From Pseudomonas sp. CFII64 (GTDB lineage: Bacteria > Pseudomonadota > Gammaproteobacteria > Pseudomonadales > Pseudomonadaceae): DNA of 64,000 bases. This document shows, piece by piece, positions 38,420 through 46,830 of the stretch (positions are counted from its first letter, which is position 1; each line of letters starts with the position of its first letter). The stretch lies in contig NZ_ATLO01000004.1 of assembly GCF_000416235.1 (NCBI RefSeq), positions 186,001 to 250,000 on the forward strand, given 5' to 3'. The translations under genes were made by a program, and so were the position numbers. The notes beneath the pieces are model-generated. The model was not told the origin of the DNA and did not search any database. It was given only the letters and a program-made list of their open reading frames with translations.

Positions 38420-38833
38420 TCAATCACCCACCCGCACCAACGCCACCAATGTTTTGTTGCGCCCATAACGCATCAGTTTCTCGCCCAGCGATTGGGGTAG
38501 CGCGCCCGCCGGGGTAAATCCAGACGCCTCGTAGAACCCCTGCAAATCCGGATGGCAAAACAGCCAGACCGGTTCGGTCAACGAACCGGTGGCATGAGCC
38601 ATCAACTGTCTGGCGACTCCCTGGCTGCGCCATTGCGGCGCGACGAACAGCCCGGTCAGCCAATACCCTCCGGCAACGGGTGTCATGGACAGCGCGCCGA
38701 TGATCTCCTGTTTTCTGGCCACCCACGCCCGCGCCGCGCTGGACGCGCGCATGTTCGAGCGGTGTTCGCGATAGAACTTGTCCAGCAATGGCAGGCAGTC
38801 GGGTGGCAGGATCGAAAACTCAATGTCGGGCAT
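38420..38833 (-). CDS. GNAT-family N-acetyltransferase
   Basis: Protein of 137 residues with the GNAT acetyl-CoA binding region GLFVAPQWRSQGVARQLMAH and the later FYEASGFTPAG turn. Substrate unknown. The start MPDIEFSILPPDCLPLLDKF at 38833 matches usual GNAT lengths; the frame is open further upstream but those residues look unrelated. The ribosome binding site is weak (GGAG 12 bases upstream). Confidence 0.82.
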   Translation of the reverse strand: MPDIEFSILPPDCLPLLDKFYREHRSNMRASSAARAWVARKQEIIGALSMTPVAGGYWLTGLFVAPQWRSQGVARQLMAHATGSLTEPVWLFCHPDLQGFYEASGFTPAGALPQSLGEKLMRYGRNKTLVALVRVGD

Positions 38834-38961
38834 GGCGATGCGTGGGCTCCACAGGTAATCGCACGATGGCTTGGCGGCGCATGATACAGCGGCGTAAACG
38901 GCGCGGCGCGTGCGGCATAGGTGTATAACTGAGATCAGATCCTTCATCTGGAGCACGCATC

Positions 38962-39078
38962 ATGAGCAAAGGCATGGATTCAAAGAAAGCCGCGAAGAAA
39001 AAACCGACCAAGACCCTCGATGAAAAGCGCGCCGACAAAAAAGCCAAGAAATCCGATACCGGGTTGTTCGGTCACTGA
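38962..39078 (+). CDS. Very small lysine-rich protein
   Basis: Protein of 38 residues: it starts MSKGMDSKKAAKKKPTKTLD and ends KSDTGLFGH. Twelve of the first 30 residues are Lys, so it is strongly basic and probably binds nucleic acid or the ribosome, which is inference. Support for being a real gene: GGAG ten bases before the ATG, codon use like the neighbours, and a perfect intrinsic terminator 18 bases after the stop. I believe similar short proteins are conserved in Pseudomonas. Confidence 0.75.
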   Translation: MSKGMDSKKAAKKKPTKTLDEKRADKKAKKSDTGLFGH

Positions 39079-39096
39079 TCTATCAGCGTTGCAAAC

Positions 39097-39125
39097 AATG
39101 GAGCCTATGCAGGCTCCATTTTTTT
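39097..39125 (+). terminator. Intrinsic terminator after the 38-residue gene
   Basis: AATGGAGCCT (39097-39106) pairs with AGGCTCCATT (39111-39120) around ATGC, and the T-run continues to 39125. Confidence 0.9.
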
Positions 39126-39165
39126 GATCTATTGTTGGCCGCTCACGCCTTCGCCGAGTCCGCGC

Positions 39166-39957
39166 ATGATCCAGGGTTTCGCCCAGTTATCGATGTACAC
39201 CGCGCCCGTTCGCGTCCAGCAGGCCAGTGAAACCTGGCTGGCGCGCATCGTTCAGTTGCTGAGGGCTGAACGTCTGTCAGGCGAGCTTGAATTGCCGCAA
39301 CTGTGGCTATCGCCGCAACTGCTGCTGGCCCAGACCTGCGGTTATCCGTTGATGACTCTGTTGCGCGACAAGGTGCGGCTGATCGGCCGGCCGGTCTATG
39401 AATTGCCCCACAGCGCCGACGGCAACCACTGCAGCCTGTTGCTGGTGCGCGCCGACGATCCGCGCACCCGGCTGACAGAGTTTCGCGACAGCCACGGCCT
39501 GATCAACAGCGAAGACTCCAACTCCGGCATGAACCTGTTGCGGCACCAGATTGCGCCCTTACAGCGGGACGGCCGCTTCTTCGGGCGCATTTCTGCCACC
39601 GGCGGCCATCGCAACAGTTTGCGTTGGCTCAAAGAGGGGCGCGGCGACCTCGCCGCCATCGACAGCGTGACCCATGACTATCTGGCCCGGGACTCCAGCG
39701 AAGAGCTCGCCGGCCTGCGGATTCTGGCCCGCAGCGCCATCAGCCCATGCCTGCCTTACATCACCGCCTTGGGTGTGAATGCTGAGCAGGCGGAGCAGAT
39801 TCGTGCAGCGATGAATCAGGCGTTGCTGGATTTACCCGAGGTTGCCCAGGTGTTGGCGATTGGTGAAGTGCTGAGCGCCAGCGCGGCGGATTACCAGGTT
39901 TTGCTCGACTACGAGCGTCAGGCCCGTGACGCGGGTTTGCCATGGCTGCGCCCCTGA
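39166..39957 (+). CDS. PhnD-like phosphonate/phosphite-type binding protein without signal peptide
   Basis: Protein of 263 residues from the ATG at 39166. It follows the PhnD/SsuA-type periplasmic-binding fold: LSMYTAPVRVQQASETWLAR, PLMTLLRDKVRLIGRP, HGLINSEDSNSGMNLLRHQI and GRGDLAAIDSVTHDYLA. There is no signal peptide or lipobox, although the family is normally exported. No permease or ATPase gene is nearby. The start is uncertain (an earlier TTG at 39124 overlaps the terminator; a later ATG at 39193 is possible). Confidence 0.75.
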   Translation: MIQGFAQLSMYTAPVRVQQASETWLARIVQLLRAERLSGELELPQLWLSPQLLLAQTCGYPLMTLLRDKVRLIGRPVYELPHSADGNHCSLLLVRADDPRTRLTEFRDSHGLINSEDSNSGMNLLRHQIAPLQRDGRFFGRISATGGHRNSLRWLKEGRGDLAAIDSVTHDYLARDSSEELAGLRILARSAISPCLPYITALGVNAEQAEQIRAAMNQALLDLPEVAQVLAIGEVLSASAADYQVLLDYERQARDAGLPWLRP

Positions 39958-40075
39958 TCGTTTCGCCGCACAACTAATCTGTAATCGGCGCTGTCGATAC
40001 CTTTACCAACACAACCTGACTGACTTTCGGGCGAGCTGATCACGGCATCCCATAACCCGCCACCTAGAGGTGATC

Positions 40076-41089
40076 ATGACATCTATTAAAACCCTGCTGG
40101 GCTGCTCGCTATTGGCGCTGGGCCTGCTCGCTCAACCCGCATCTGCGGCGGACAAAACCGCAACGATCCATTTCGGTGATCTCACCTGGGAAAGTGGCAG
40201 CCTGATTACCCAGGTGCTGCGCACCATCGTGGAAAAAGGCTACGGCTATCCCACTGATACGCTGCCGGGCAGCACTGTGAGTCTGGAGGCCGCACTGGCC
40301 AAAAATGACGTCCAGGTCGTCGGCGAAGAATGGGCCGGGCGCAGTCCTGCGTGGGTCAAGGCCGAAGCCGAAGGCAAGGTGTTCGGCCTGGGCAATATCG
40401 TCAAAGGCGCTACCGAAGGTTGGTGGGTGCCGGAGTTCGTGATCAAGGGTGATCCCGCCAAAGGCATCAAACCGTTGGCGCCGGACCTCAAGTCAGTGGC
40501 TGACCTGCCGCGTTACAAAGACGTGTTCAAAGACCCCGAACAGCCGGACAAAGGTCGTTTTCTCAACAGCCCTACCGGCTGGACTTCCGAGATCGTCAAC
40601 ACCCAGAAGCTCAAGGCCTACGGCCTGAACGACACGTTCGTCAATTTCCGCACCGGCTCCGGCGCGGCACTGGATGCCGAGATCAGTTCGTCGATTCATC
40701 GTGGCAAGCCGGTGTTGTTCTATTACTGGTCGCCAACCCCGCTGCTGGGTCGCTTCAAGCTGATCAAACTCGAAGAACCGCCGTTTGACGCCGAAGCCTG
40801 GAAAACCCTGGCCGACGCCAGCAATCCAAACCCCAAGGGCACCCGTTCGCTGGAACCGCACCTGAGCATCGGCGTGTCGGCCGAGTTCCACAAGCAGTAC
40901 CCGGAGCTGGTGGCATTTTTCGAGAAAGTTGATCTGCCCATCGATTTGCTTAACCAGACGCTGGGCCAGATGAGCGAAAAACGCCTTGAGCCCAAGGCCG
41001 TGGCGCAGGCGTTCCTCAAGGAGCATCCCGAAGTCTGGAAGGCCTGGGTGCCGGCAGATGTGGCCACTAAAGTCAGCAGCAGTCTTTAA
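40076..41089 (+). CDS. Glycine betaine/choline-type ABC substrate-binding protein (OpuAC family)
   Basis: Protein of 337 residues with a signal peptide (MTSIKTLLGCSLLALGLLAQ, cleavage after ASA). OpuAC/ProX-type features: TIHFGDLTWESGSLITQVLR, ALAKNDVQVVGEEWAGRSPA, a Trp-rich region (TEGWWVPEFVIKG) and GKPVLFYYWSPTPLLG. It would capture quaternary ammonium compounds in the periplasm for an ABC importer. No permease or ATPase gene is adjacent, so it is an orphan here. The ATG at 40076 is preferred over GTG at 40070 because AGAGG sits five bases upstream. Confidence 0.85.
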   Translation: MTSIKTLLGCSLLALGLLAQPASAADKTATIHFGDLTWESGSLITQVLRTIVEKGYGYPTDTLPGSTVSLEAALAKNDVQVVGEEWAGRSPAWVKAEAEGKVFGLGNIVKGATEGWWVPEFVIKGDPAKGIKPLAPDLKSVADLPRYKDVFKDPEQPDKGRFLNSPTGWTSEIVNTQKLKAYGLNDTFVNFRTGSGAALDAEISSSIHRGKPVLFYYWSPTPLLGRFKLIKLEEPPFDAEAWKTLADASNPNPKGTRSLEPHLSIGVSAEFHKQYPELVAFFEKVDLPIDLLNQTLGQMSEKRLEPKAVAQAFLKEHPEVWKAWVPADVATKVSSSL

Positions 41090-41111
41090 CCGCAGAGGAT
41101 AAGTGCCACTC

Positions 41112-41654
41112 ATGAGCGAACCGCGCGTCATTCTGCACACCGAGCGACTGACGCTGCGCGAGCTGAGTCTCGCCGATATTCCTGCGCTGGCGGCGATTCT
41201 TGGCGATCCCGAGGTGATGCGCTTTTCAGTGCGCGGGCCGCTGAGCGAGCAGGCCACGACCGAGTTCATCGAGTGGTCGATGCGTTGCTACGTGGCGGAT
41301 GGTTTCGGGCCTTGGGCCGTGATCGAGGTATCAAGCGGGCTGCTTGCCGGGTTTTGCGCCCTCAATCGCGAAGAAGTGGATCGCGCCGACGAAGTGGAAA
41401 TCGGCTATCGCCTTGCTCCGGCGTTCTGGGGGCGCGGGCTGGGCACCGAAGCTGCCATGGCGACCCTGGCTCACGGGTTTGAAAACCTGAGGCTGGATTC
41501 GATCATTGCCATCGTCCAGCCTGCCAATGTCGCGTCGGTGCGCGTCATCAATAAAGTCGGTTTCAGTGATTTCGTCTACAGCCAGTACCATCGCCTGGGC
41601 GTCAGGATTTACCGCATGACGCTCAAACAATGGCTAGCCCGGCGTTCCTGTTAG
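41112..41654 (+). CDS. RimJ/RimL-type GNAT N-acetyltransferase
   Basis: Protein of 180 residues. The N-terminus HTERLTLRELSLADIPALAA and the acetyl-CoA segment GRGLGTEAAMATLAHGFEN, then VRVINKVGFSDF, are typical of RimJ/RimL-like acetyltransferases. Substrate unknown. A GTG at 41103 would place the start four bases after AGAGGA and give 183 residues, so the exact start is open. It follows the OpuAC gene by 13-22 bases and is probably co-transcribed. Confidence 0.85.
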   Translation: MSEPRVILHTERLTLRELSLADIPALAAILGDPEVMRFSVRGPLSEQATTEFIEWSMRCYVADGFGPWAVIEVSSGLLAGFCALNREEVDRADEVEIGYRLAPAFWGRGLGTEAAMATLAHGFENLRLDSIIAIVQPANVASVRVINKVGFSDFVYSQYHRLGVRIYRMTLKQWLARRSC

Positions 41655-41748
41655 CGTCACCAAGAGGTTCGGTTACGACCGCCGGGCTGTTAAAGACCGC
41701 TTCGACTGCTAAGTTCACAGCGTGCAAGGATTTTCACCGGGAGGCCCC

Positions 41749-42243
41749 ATGACGTTTCGCAGCTCGCTCGCTGCCTTGAACATGCTGTTCGCGCTGCTGG
41801 CGTTCGTACTTCCTGACGTATCGCGCGACGCGAGCGCCTCGGAAGTGGATGACAGCGCGCAGGCGTTTGTGCAGGATCGACATCTGGGCGACAGTCTGGG
41901 TTGGCTGGGGTATCAAGTGGCTTCGCGCACGGCAACCTTCGCCAGCATTGTCGAGGCCATCGGCAAGACCCAGGCGCAGGCGCTGGTCAAAGGTGAGCTG
42001 GAACGCCTGCAACCCGAATATCAAGCGCAATGGGATCGCAACCTGGCCGCTGCTTACGCGCAGTTTTTTACTGCCGAAGAACTGCGCGGCCTGAACTCCG
42101 GGGATGGCGCGCAGATGTACGCCAACAAGCTGCGGGCCAAGCAGAACGATGTCGGCATGGACATGAAGGCGCGTTCGGCAGAACTGCTCAAGACCTTTGT
42201 CGACCGCGCACTCGATAACGCCCAGCAGACCCTTGAACACTGA
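41749..42243 (+). CDS. Secreted helical protein, DUF2059-like
   Basis: Protein of 164 residues with a signal peptide (MTFRSSLAALNMLFALLAFV, cleavage near ASA). The mature part is helical; QWDRNLAAAYAQFFTAEELR followed by GLNSG recalls the DUF2059 'YxxxFTxxEL' motif, though similarity is short. GGGAGG lies five bases before the ATG. The deaminase gene starts 30 bases later, so they may form an operon. Function unknown. Confidence 0.7.
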   Translation: MTFRSSLAALNMLFALLAFVLPDVSRDASASEVDDSAQAFVQDRHLGDSLGWLGYQVASRTATFASIVEAIGKTQAQALVKGELERLQPEYQAQWDRNLAAAYAQFFTAEELRGLNSGDGAQMYANKLRAKQNDVGMDMKARSAELLKTFVDRALDNAQQTLEH

Positions 42244-42273
42244 CTTTTTCATTATTCGCGATGAGGTAAAACC

Positions 42274-42711
42274 ATGGACCCATTCATGCAGGCGGCAATC
42301 GACGAAGCGCAACTCGGTCTGGCCGAGGGCGGCATTCCCATCGGTTCGGTGATCGTCCATGACGGCAAGATCATCGGCCGCGGCCACAATCGTCGGGTGC
42401 AGGAAGGCAGCGCGATCAAGCACGGTGAAATGGACGCCCTGGAAAACGCCGGCCGCCTGCCCGCACGAACTTATCGCGAGGCAGTGCTCTACACCACCCT
42501 GTCGCCTTGCGCGATGTGCAGCGGCGCGATCCTGCTCTATGGCATCCGCAAAGTCATCGTCGGCGAAAACGAGACCTTCATGGGCGAAGAAGAGCTGCTG
42601 CGCTCGCGCGGAGTAGAAGTGGATGTCATCCATAACCAGGCCTGCGTGCAAATGATGAAAGGCTTCATTGCGGCCAAGCCTGAATTGTGGAATGAAGATA
42701 TCGGCGAGTGA
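42274..42711 (+). CDS. Nucleoside/cytosine deaminase family enzyme
   Basis: Protein of 145 residues with the zinc-binding deaminase signature: HGEMDALE (His50, proton shuttle Glu52) and PCAMC (Cys79, Cys82). The surrounding sequence (GGIPIGSVIVHDGKIIGRGH; IKHGEMDALENAGRLPARTY; CSGAILLYGIRKVIVGE) is closer to yeast-type cytosine deaminase than to tRNA adenosine deaminase. It is predicted to deaminate cytosine or a related base or pterin in the cytosol. The exact substrate cannot be read from the sequence. Confidence 0.87.
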   Translation: MDPFMQAAIDEAQLGLAEGGIPIGSVIVHDGKIIGRGHNRRVQEGSAIKHGEMDALENAGRLPARTYREAVLYTTLSPCAMCSGAILLYGIRKVIVGENETFMGEEELLRSRGVEVDVIHNQACVQMMKGFIAAKPELWNEDIGE

Positions 42712-42743
42712 CACGGTTCACTTAGGACCGTTGGAGCCTTGGT

Positions 42744-42802
42744 GTAGGACCGGCTTTAGCCGGGAGGGCAATTGAGGTTCTCGCGACTAAAGTCGCTCCT
42801 AC
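42744..42802. repeat. REPIN, family C (short)
   Basis: Left arm GTAGGACCGGCTTTAGCC; degenerate right arm CGACTAAAGTCGCTCCTAC. It lies between convergent genes, directly after the deaminase gene. Confidence 0.7.
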
Positions 42803-42818
42803 GGTCGCTCCAACGGTG

Positions 42819-43817
42819 TCAGGTGCGCCGCGCCACCCCGAACAACGCAACCTCCTGCAATTCCCCACCGCTCTCAACCAGACGCACTGGAGCCGTGCCG
42901 CCGGGCATTTCGATTTCGATCAGCCCGGCGCTGACCTGTCCGGCGTGCCAGGCTGCGCAGGCAACCGCGCTGGCGCTGGTTCCCGACGACGCGGTCGGGC
43001 CTTCTCCACGTTCGAAGACCCTGGCGACAATGCGACTCGGCGACGCGACACACGCCCATTGCAGGTTCACGCCCGCAGGGCACGGCTCGCCAGTGCCCAG
43101 ATCACCTTCGGCAAAGGCAATGCGGGTCAACGCGCTGCTCAGCGGCGGCTCATGCAGCGCTTGAAATGCGGGCAACTGCGTGTTGTCCCTGACCAGCGTG
43201 ACGCAATGCGGATTGCCGATCCTGACAAACACGCTGTGATCCCAATCCGGTTCGAGGCGAGACAGCGCGTTGACCCGGCTGAGCGCGCGGCCAGCGAGGG
43301 AAATCTCGCCCAGACCCTTCGCCTGCGCGCCGACCGCAGCCGGGCCAAACGCCGGTTTACCCAGCTCCAGCCAAAAACCGGCCTGGCCTTGCAGGGTCGC
43401 AGGTTCTATCCAGGTCGAAACGGGTGAGGCTGAATCGTGTTTGTCGTGATGCACTTTCAGCTCGAAACGCCCTTGAGCGCCGACGTGGCCCGTTTCGGTC
43501 AGCGCCTGGGCAAAAATCGTCAGGCCGTTGCCGCTGCGTTCGGCCAAGGTGCCGTCGGTGTTGACGATCAGCACGTCAAAAGGCGCGTGCTGTTGAAAGG
43601 GGCCGATCAACAGGCCATCGCAGCGATGCGCCTTGGCATCGGCCGGACGTGTGCCCGGCGGCCAGTCACAGAGCGCACGTATGGCGTCTTTCGCCCAGGT
43701 TTCGCGGTCGGCGCTCGCTTGCGCAGCCGTGCGCGCAACGGCGATGCCCAAGTCACGCAAGGCGTCGGGTGTGCTGACGGCGTAGATATTGGCGCGTGCA
43801 TCGTAAAAGCGGGTCAT
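42819..43817 (-). CDS. Diaminopimelate-epimerase-fold protein lacking both catalytic cysteines
   Basis: Protein of 332 residues with the two-lobed DapF-type pattern: VNTDGTLAERSGNGLTIFAQ in the first lobe and GPTASSGTSASAVACAAW in the second. In true DapF these are CGNG and CGTGACA with the two catalytic cysteines; here both are serine (Ser95 and Ser278). HPHC-like IGNPHCVTLV is kept. It is therefore unlikely to be a normal diaminopimelate epimerase; an isomerase of PhzF or proline-racemase kin, or another substrate, is possible. The start ATG is in an unremarkable context. Confidence 0.78.
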   Translation of the reverse strand: MTRFYDARANIYAVSTPDALRDLGIAVARTAAQASADRETWAKDAIRALCDWPPGTRPADAKAHRCDGLLIGPFQQHAPFDVLIVNTDGTLAERSGNGLTIFAQALTETGHVGAQGRFELKVHHDKHDSASPVSTWIEPATLQGQAGFWLELGKPAFGPAAVGAQAKGLGEISLAGRALSRVNALSRLEPDWDHSVFVRIGNPHCVTLVRDNTQLPAFQALHEPPLSSALTRIAFAEGDLGTGEPCPAGVNLQWACVASPSRIVARVFERGEGPTASSGTSASAVACAAWHAGQVSAGLIEIEMPGGTAPVRLVESGGELQEVALFGVARRT

Positions 43818-43887
43818 GGGGCGTCCAGGCGGGTTCGGCTATGAAGAGTCCAAAAGGCTTTTTAACCTGTCGAATGCCTGTCTGTCA

Positions 43888-44493
43888 TCAAACCACCAAG
43901 GTCAGCCAGGTCGAAACCAGCAGCAACACGGCCATGCTGCGATTGAAACGCTGCATGCTTTGCGATGATCGGCAAAACTTGGCGGCGCTGACCCCAAGCC
44001 ACGCCCAGGCACTCATGCAAGGGATAGCGACCAGGAAAAACGCAAGGGATAAATACACCACTTTCAGGCTGCGGTCGGCTTCGTTGCCAGCGAAGACGCT
44101 GACCACTGCCAACGCCATCATCCAGGTTTTGGGGTTGACCAGCTGCAGACTCGCCGCGCCAAACAAACCCAGACGCGGGCCTTGAGCGCTGGACAGGGCG
44201 GGATCGATCACCTGCGCCGGGGCGCTGAACAGCTGCCAGGCCATCCAGCTCAGCCACGCGATGCCGATCCACGACATGACGCTCTGCACAACAAGATGGC
44301 GGGCGAGAAAATCCCCCACACCGGTGCCCACCAGCAGCACCAGCCCGGCCGCGCCCGCGCAGGCGCCCAGCACGATGGGCGCGGTGGCGCTCAAGCCGTG
44401 ACGCGAGCTGTTGGTCAGCACCAGAATGTTGGTCGGGCCGGGGGTAATCGAAGCAACGAACGCGAACAGCAGGAAGGGCAGTAACTGGTCCAT
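43888..44493 (-). CDS. LysE/RhtB-family amino acid exporter
   Basis: Protein of 201 residues with six predicted membrane helices and the LysE signature TPGPTNILVLTNSSRHGL near the N-terminus, plus LQLVNPKTWMMALAVVSVFA. It exports amino acids or related metabolites across the inner membrane. It follows the AraC gene by 50 bases in the same direction, a common regulator-exporter arrangement. Confidence 0.9.
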   Translation of the reverse strand: MDQLLPFLLFAFVASITPGPTNILVLTNSSRHGLSATAPIVLGACAGAAGLVLLVGTGVGDFLARHLVVQSVMSWIGIAWLSWMAWQLFSAPAQVIDPALSSAQGPRLGLFGAASLQLVNPKTWMMALAVVSVFAGNEADRSLKVVYLSLAFFLVAIPCMSAWAWLGVSAAKFCRSSQSMQRFNRSMAVLLLVSTWLTLVV

Positions 44494-44543
44494 GACACAC
44501 TCGAATGATTGATCGTCAGTCGATCATCCGGCCCGCCGGTGCC

Positions 44544-45380
44544 TCAGTCTGGAAGATTTGAGCAACGCTTGCGGTAGTCCGCTGGCGTCATCCGGTACGC
44601 GCGTTGAAACCAGCGCCCCAGATGGCTCTGATCAGCGAAACCCAAAGCCGCTGCGACCTGGGCCGCCGATTCGCCACTGGCCAGCAGGCGTCGCGCCTTG
44701 GCCAGCCTTAGCTGGATCAAATAGGCATGCGGCGCCATTCCGAACGCGGACTTGAACGCGCGAGTCAGGCGAAAACGATCCACGCCCGTCACCCGCGCCA
44801 GATCGTCCAGGCCGATGTCCTGCGCCATGTGACTGTGCAGAAAATCCCGGGCATTGAGCGCCACCAGCGGCAGGCGTGGGTCCGGGGTAATCAAGGTTCG
44901 CCAGCGCAGGTGGCGGGTGAGATTGCCCAGCAGGTCATCCAGCGCAGTCTGGCGCACGATGCGCATTTCCTGATGGTGCAGGGTGCGAAACGCGTTGGCG
45001 GTGGCGCGGGCCAGGCGCGGATCGTCGGCCAGAGTTTCGGCAAAACTCAGCTGACAATCGGCCGGAGCGTGCTCGAACAGCGAACGCAGTTCGCGGTCCA
45101 GCCATTTAGGGTCCAGATACAGGGTTTGATAGGTGAAGCCTTCCGGCGCGGGCGCGTCACCGTCGTGAATCTCCCCCGGCTCCAGCAGGAATACCCGGCC
45201 CGGCGTACTCAGATGTCGCTCGCGGCGACAATTGAACTGCTGGACGCCTTGCTCCGTTACCCCCACCAGATAGCTGTCGTGCCAATGCGGGTCATAAGCG
45301 TGGCCTTCAAAATGCGCACGAATCGTCTCGATGCCGGACTCATTGTCCTGCTTGAGGTCGATCCAGTTGGCGGTGCCCAT
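44544..45380 (-). CDS. AraC-family transcriptional regulator
   Basis: Protein of 278 residues: N-terminal cupin-like sensor domain (HAYDPHWHDSYLVGVTEQGV; FLLEPGEIHDGDAPAPEGFT) and two C-terminal HTH motifs (GLDDLARVTGVDRFRLTRAF; SAAQVAAALGFADQSHLGRW). It most likely controls the adjacent LysE exporter in response to a small ligand. GGAGG lies six bases before the ATG. A 20-base near-direct repeat flanks the gene at 44550 and 45440. Confidence 0.9.
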   Translation of the reverse strand: MGTANWIDLKQDNESGIETIRAHFEGHAYDPHWHDSYLVGVTEQGVQQFNCRRERHLSTPGRVFLLEPGEIHDGDAPAPEGFTYQTLYLDPKWLDRELRSLFEHAPADCQLSFAETLADDPRLARATANAFRTLHHQEMRIVRQTALDDLLGNLTRHLRWRTLITPDPRLPLVALNARDFLHSHMAQDIGLDDLARVTGVDRFRLTRAFKSAFGMAPHAYLIQLRLAKARRLLASGESAAQVAAALGFADQSHLGRWFQRAYRMTPADYRKRCSNLPD

Positions 45381-45459
45381 GGCGTTCCTCCGAAACAGTG
45401 CCTGGCTGCGACAGTGTCATCCAGCGATGGAGAAAAAGCTGGAAGATTTGTGCAGCGCT
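44550..45459. repeat. 20-base direct repeat flanking the AraC gene
   Basis: TGGAAGATTTGAGCAACGCT at 44550-44569 recurs at 45440-45459 with two differences. The first copy is the last coding part of the AraC gene (read as CSNLPD on the minus strand); the second lies upstream of its start. It could be a remnant of a duplicated AraC gene end or a binding site. Confidence 0.5.
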
Positions 45460-45468
45460 CCAGGCCAA

Positions 45469-46572
45469 TCAGTCAATGAGATCGAAAAAAGTTCGGCCCA
45501 GGCACTCGCCATTGATCAGGATATCCAGCTCATGCTTGCCCGCATAATGCGCGCGGGTCGTGAAATTGCGGATCTGCTGCTCGCGGCTGACCATAACCGA
45601 CTCACCGGGTGCCAGGTTCAGGGTCTTGAGTTTGAACACCTTGGCCGAGGTACCGCCCGCTTTCTTCACGTAATGCAGGGCGTAATCGATGATCAGGCGC
45701 TGGCTGTGCCCGGCCGTGGACGTCAGGCGAAACGACAGGTTGATGCGTCCGCCCAGACGCACCTGTTCGGGGCTGACGCTCAGCGCTTCGATACGCACCT
45801 GGGCTGCATGGCCGGCACCCATGATGGTCAGGGCGCGGCGGTCGCCTTTCTTGATCAGCGAGCGCAAGGCATGCCGGGCAATCCATGCGGTATGAGGGTT
45901 TTCCAGCGACCAGCCTTCAATCTGATCCAGCACCCAGTCAGGGTTATCCTTGGTGATGTCATTGAAGTGATTGGCCACTGATTTGCGCACGTACAGGCTG
46001 CTGTCAGCCTTGAGCGCGTCGAGAATCGGCAATACCGGCGACGGATCGCGCATCAGCGTTTCGATACGAAATGACCAGGGCAGCCGCGGCCGACTGCCTT
46101 CGCTCGCCAGACGCCTGATGTGCTCGTTGTCGTCCTGTGCCCACTCCTGCATCAGGTGCAGCGCCCGCTCGAAGTCCAGGCGCAGAAAATGGCGCACGGC
46201 GAACTCCGACGAGCCGAACGAGGTGAAGTATTTCAGCGCCTGCATGGATCGCTCGAAATCATGCTGACCATAGAGCGCCACGTATTCAGGCAGTACCAGG
46301 GTGACAAAACCGCTGTTCAGGCGTGGGGCGAGTTTGTAGAGGATGTCCAGCGTGGCAACGTAATCCTCCGGCAGACAGGCATGCAGCCCTCGGCTGACGC
46401 GGTTCAGGCGCTGCATGAGCGACAGATCGTCCAGATCCTCGCTGACATGGGCCAGAAACGCCGGGATGTCGAATGCCGGGTAAACCGCTGCGGTCTGTTC
46501 GGCAATGTGCTGCAGGCGTGCCCGGTTGAAGATTTCCTTCAAGGCCGGTGCGGCCTGGGTGACTTCGGTCAT
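45469..46572 (-). CDS. AlkD-like HEAT-repeat DNA alkylation repair protein
   Basis: Protein of 367 residues from the ATG at 46572. Helical HEAT-type repeats occupy about 1-240 (LPEYVALYGQHDFERSMQAL; SSLYVRKSVANHFNDITKDN), the last matching the AlkD motif VRKSVANHLND. A beta-rich domain of about 120 residues follows (IRIEALSVSPEQVRLGGRIN), which simple AlkD proteins lack. Family members remove alkylated bases from DNA. The frame is open upstream to 46656, but the ATG at 46572 fits the family. Confidence 0.85.
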   Translation of the reverse strand: MTEVTQAAPALKEIFNRARLQHIAEQTAAVYPAFDIPAFLAHVSEDLDDLSLMQRLNRVSRGLHACLPEDYVATLDILYKLAPRLNSGFVTLVLPEYVALYGQHDFERSMQALKYFTSFGSSEFAVRHFLRLDFERALHLMQEWAQDDNEHIRRLASEGSRPRLPWSFRIETLMRDPSPVLPILDALKADSSLYVRKSVANHFNDITKDNPDWVLDQIEGWSLENPHTAWIARHALRSLIKKGDRRALTIMGAGHAAQVRIEALSVSPEQVRLGGRINLSFRLTSTAGHSQRLIIDYALHYVKKAGGTSAKVFKLKTLNLAPGESVMVSREQQIRNFTTRAHYAGKHELDILINGECLGRTFFDLID

Positions 46573-46642
46573 GTCGTGTGGGTCTCTGGCGCAAGTATGA
46601 AATGAGATTTCGTAAAGCAATCGCCGGGTCTGCGGGACTGCC

Positions 46643-46668
46643 GCCTTCGGGGACAAGTCCCCTCCTAC
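46643..46668. repeat. Single REP-like hairpin
   Basis: GGGGACAAGTCCCC (46649-46662) is a perfect palindrome followed by TCCTAC, the tail common to the other REP families. It sits in the 258-base gap between divergent genes (46573-46830), which otherwise shows nothing but probable promoters. Confidence 0.55.
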
Positions 46669-46830
46669 AATGAGATTCGGTGAAAACCCCAGCCCGTTTA
46701 TCCATCCTGACCATCCTTGTTACAAACCTGATGCCGCAATCGTTGCTCATCAAGGGCCCAGCGCCGAACCTAGGTGGGCAACCGCCATCAAAGGCCTGAG
46801 ACCTCAGCGTTTCTGAACAGAAGGTAACTG

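Noticed and set aside
37318..38466. Longer methyltransferase frame starting at 38466
   Set aside because: The extra 107 residues are translated from a REPIN and intergenic sequence. The signal peptide and ribosome binding site place the start at 38145.
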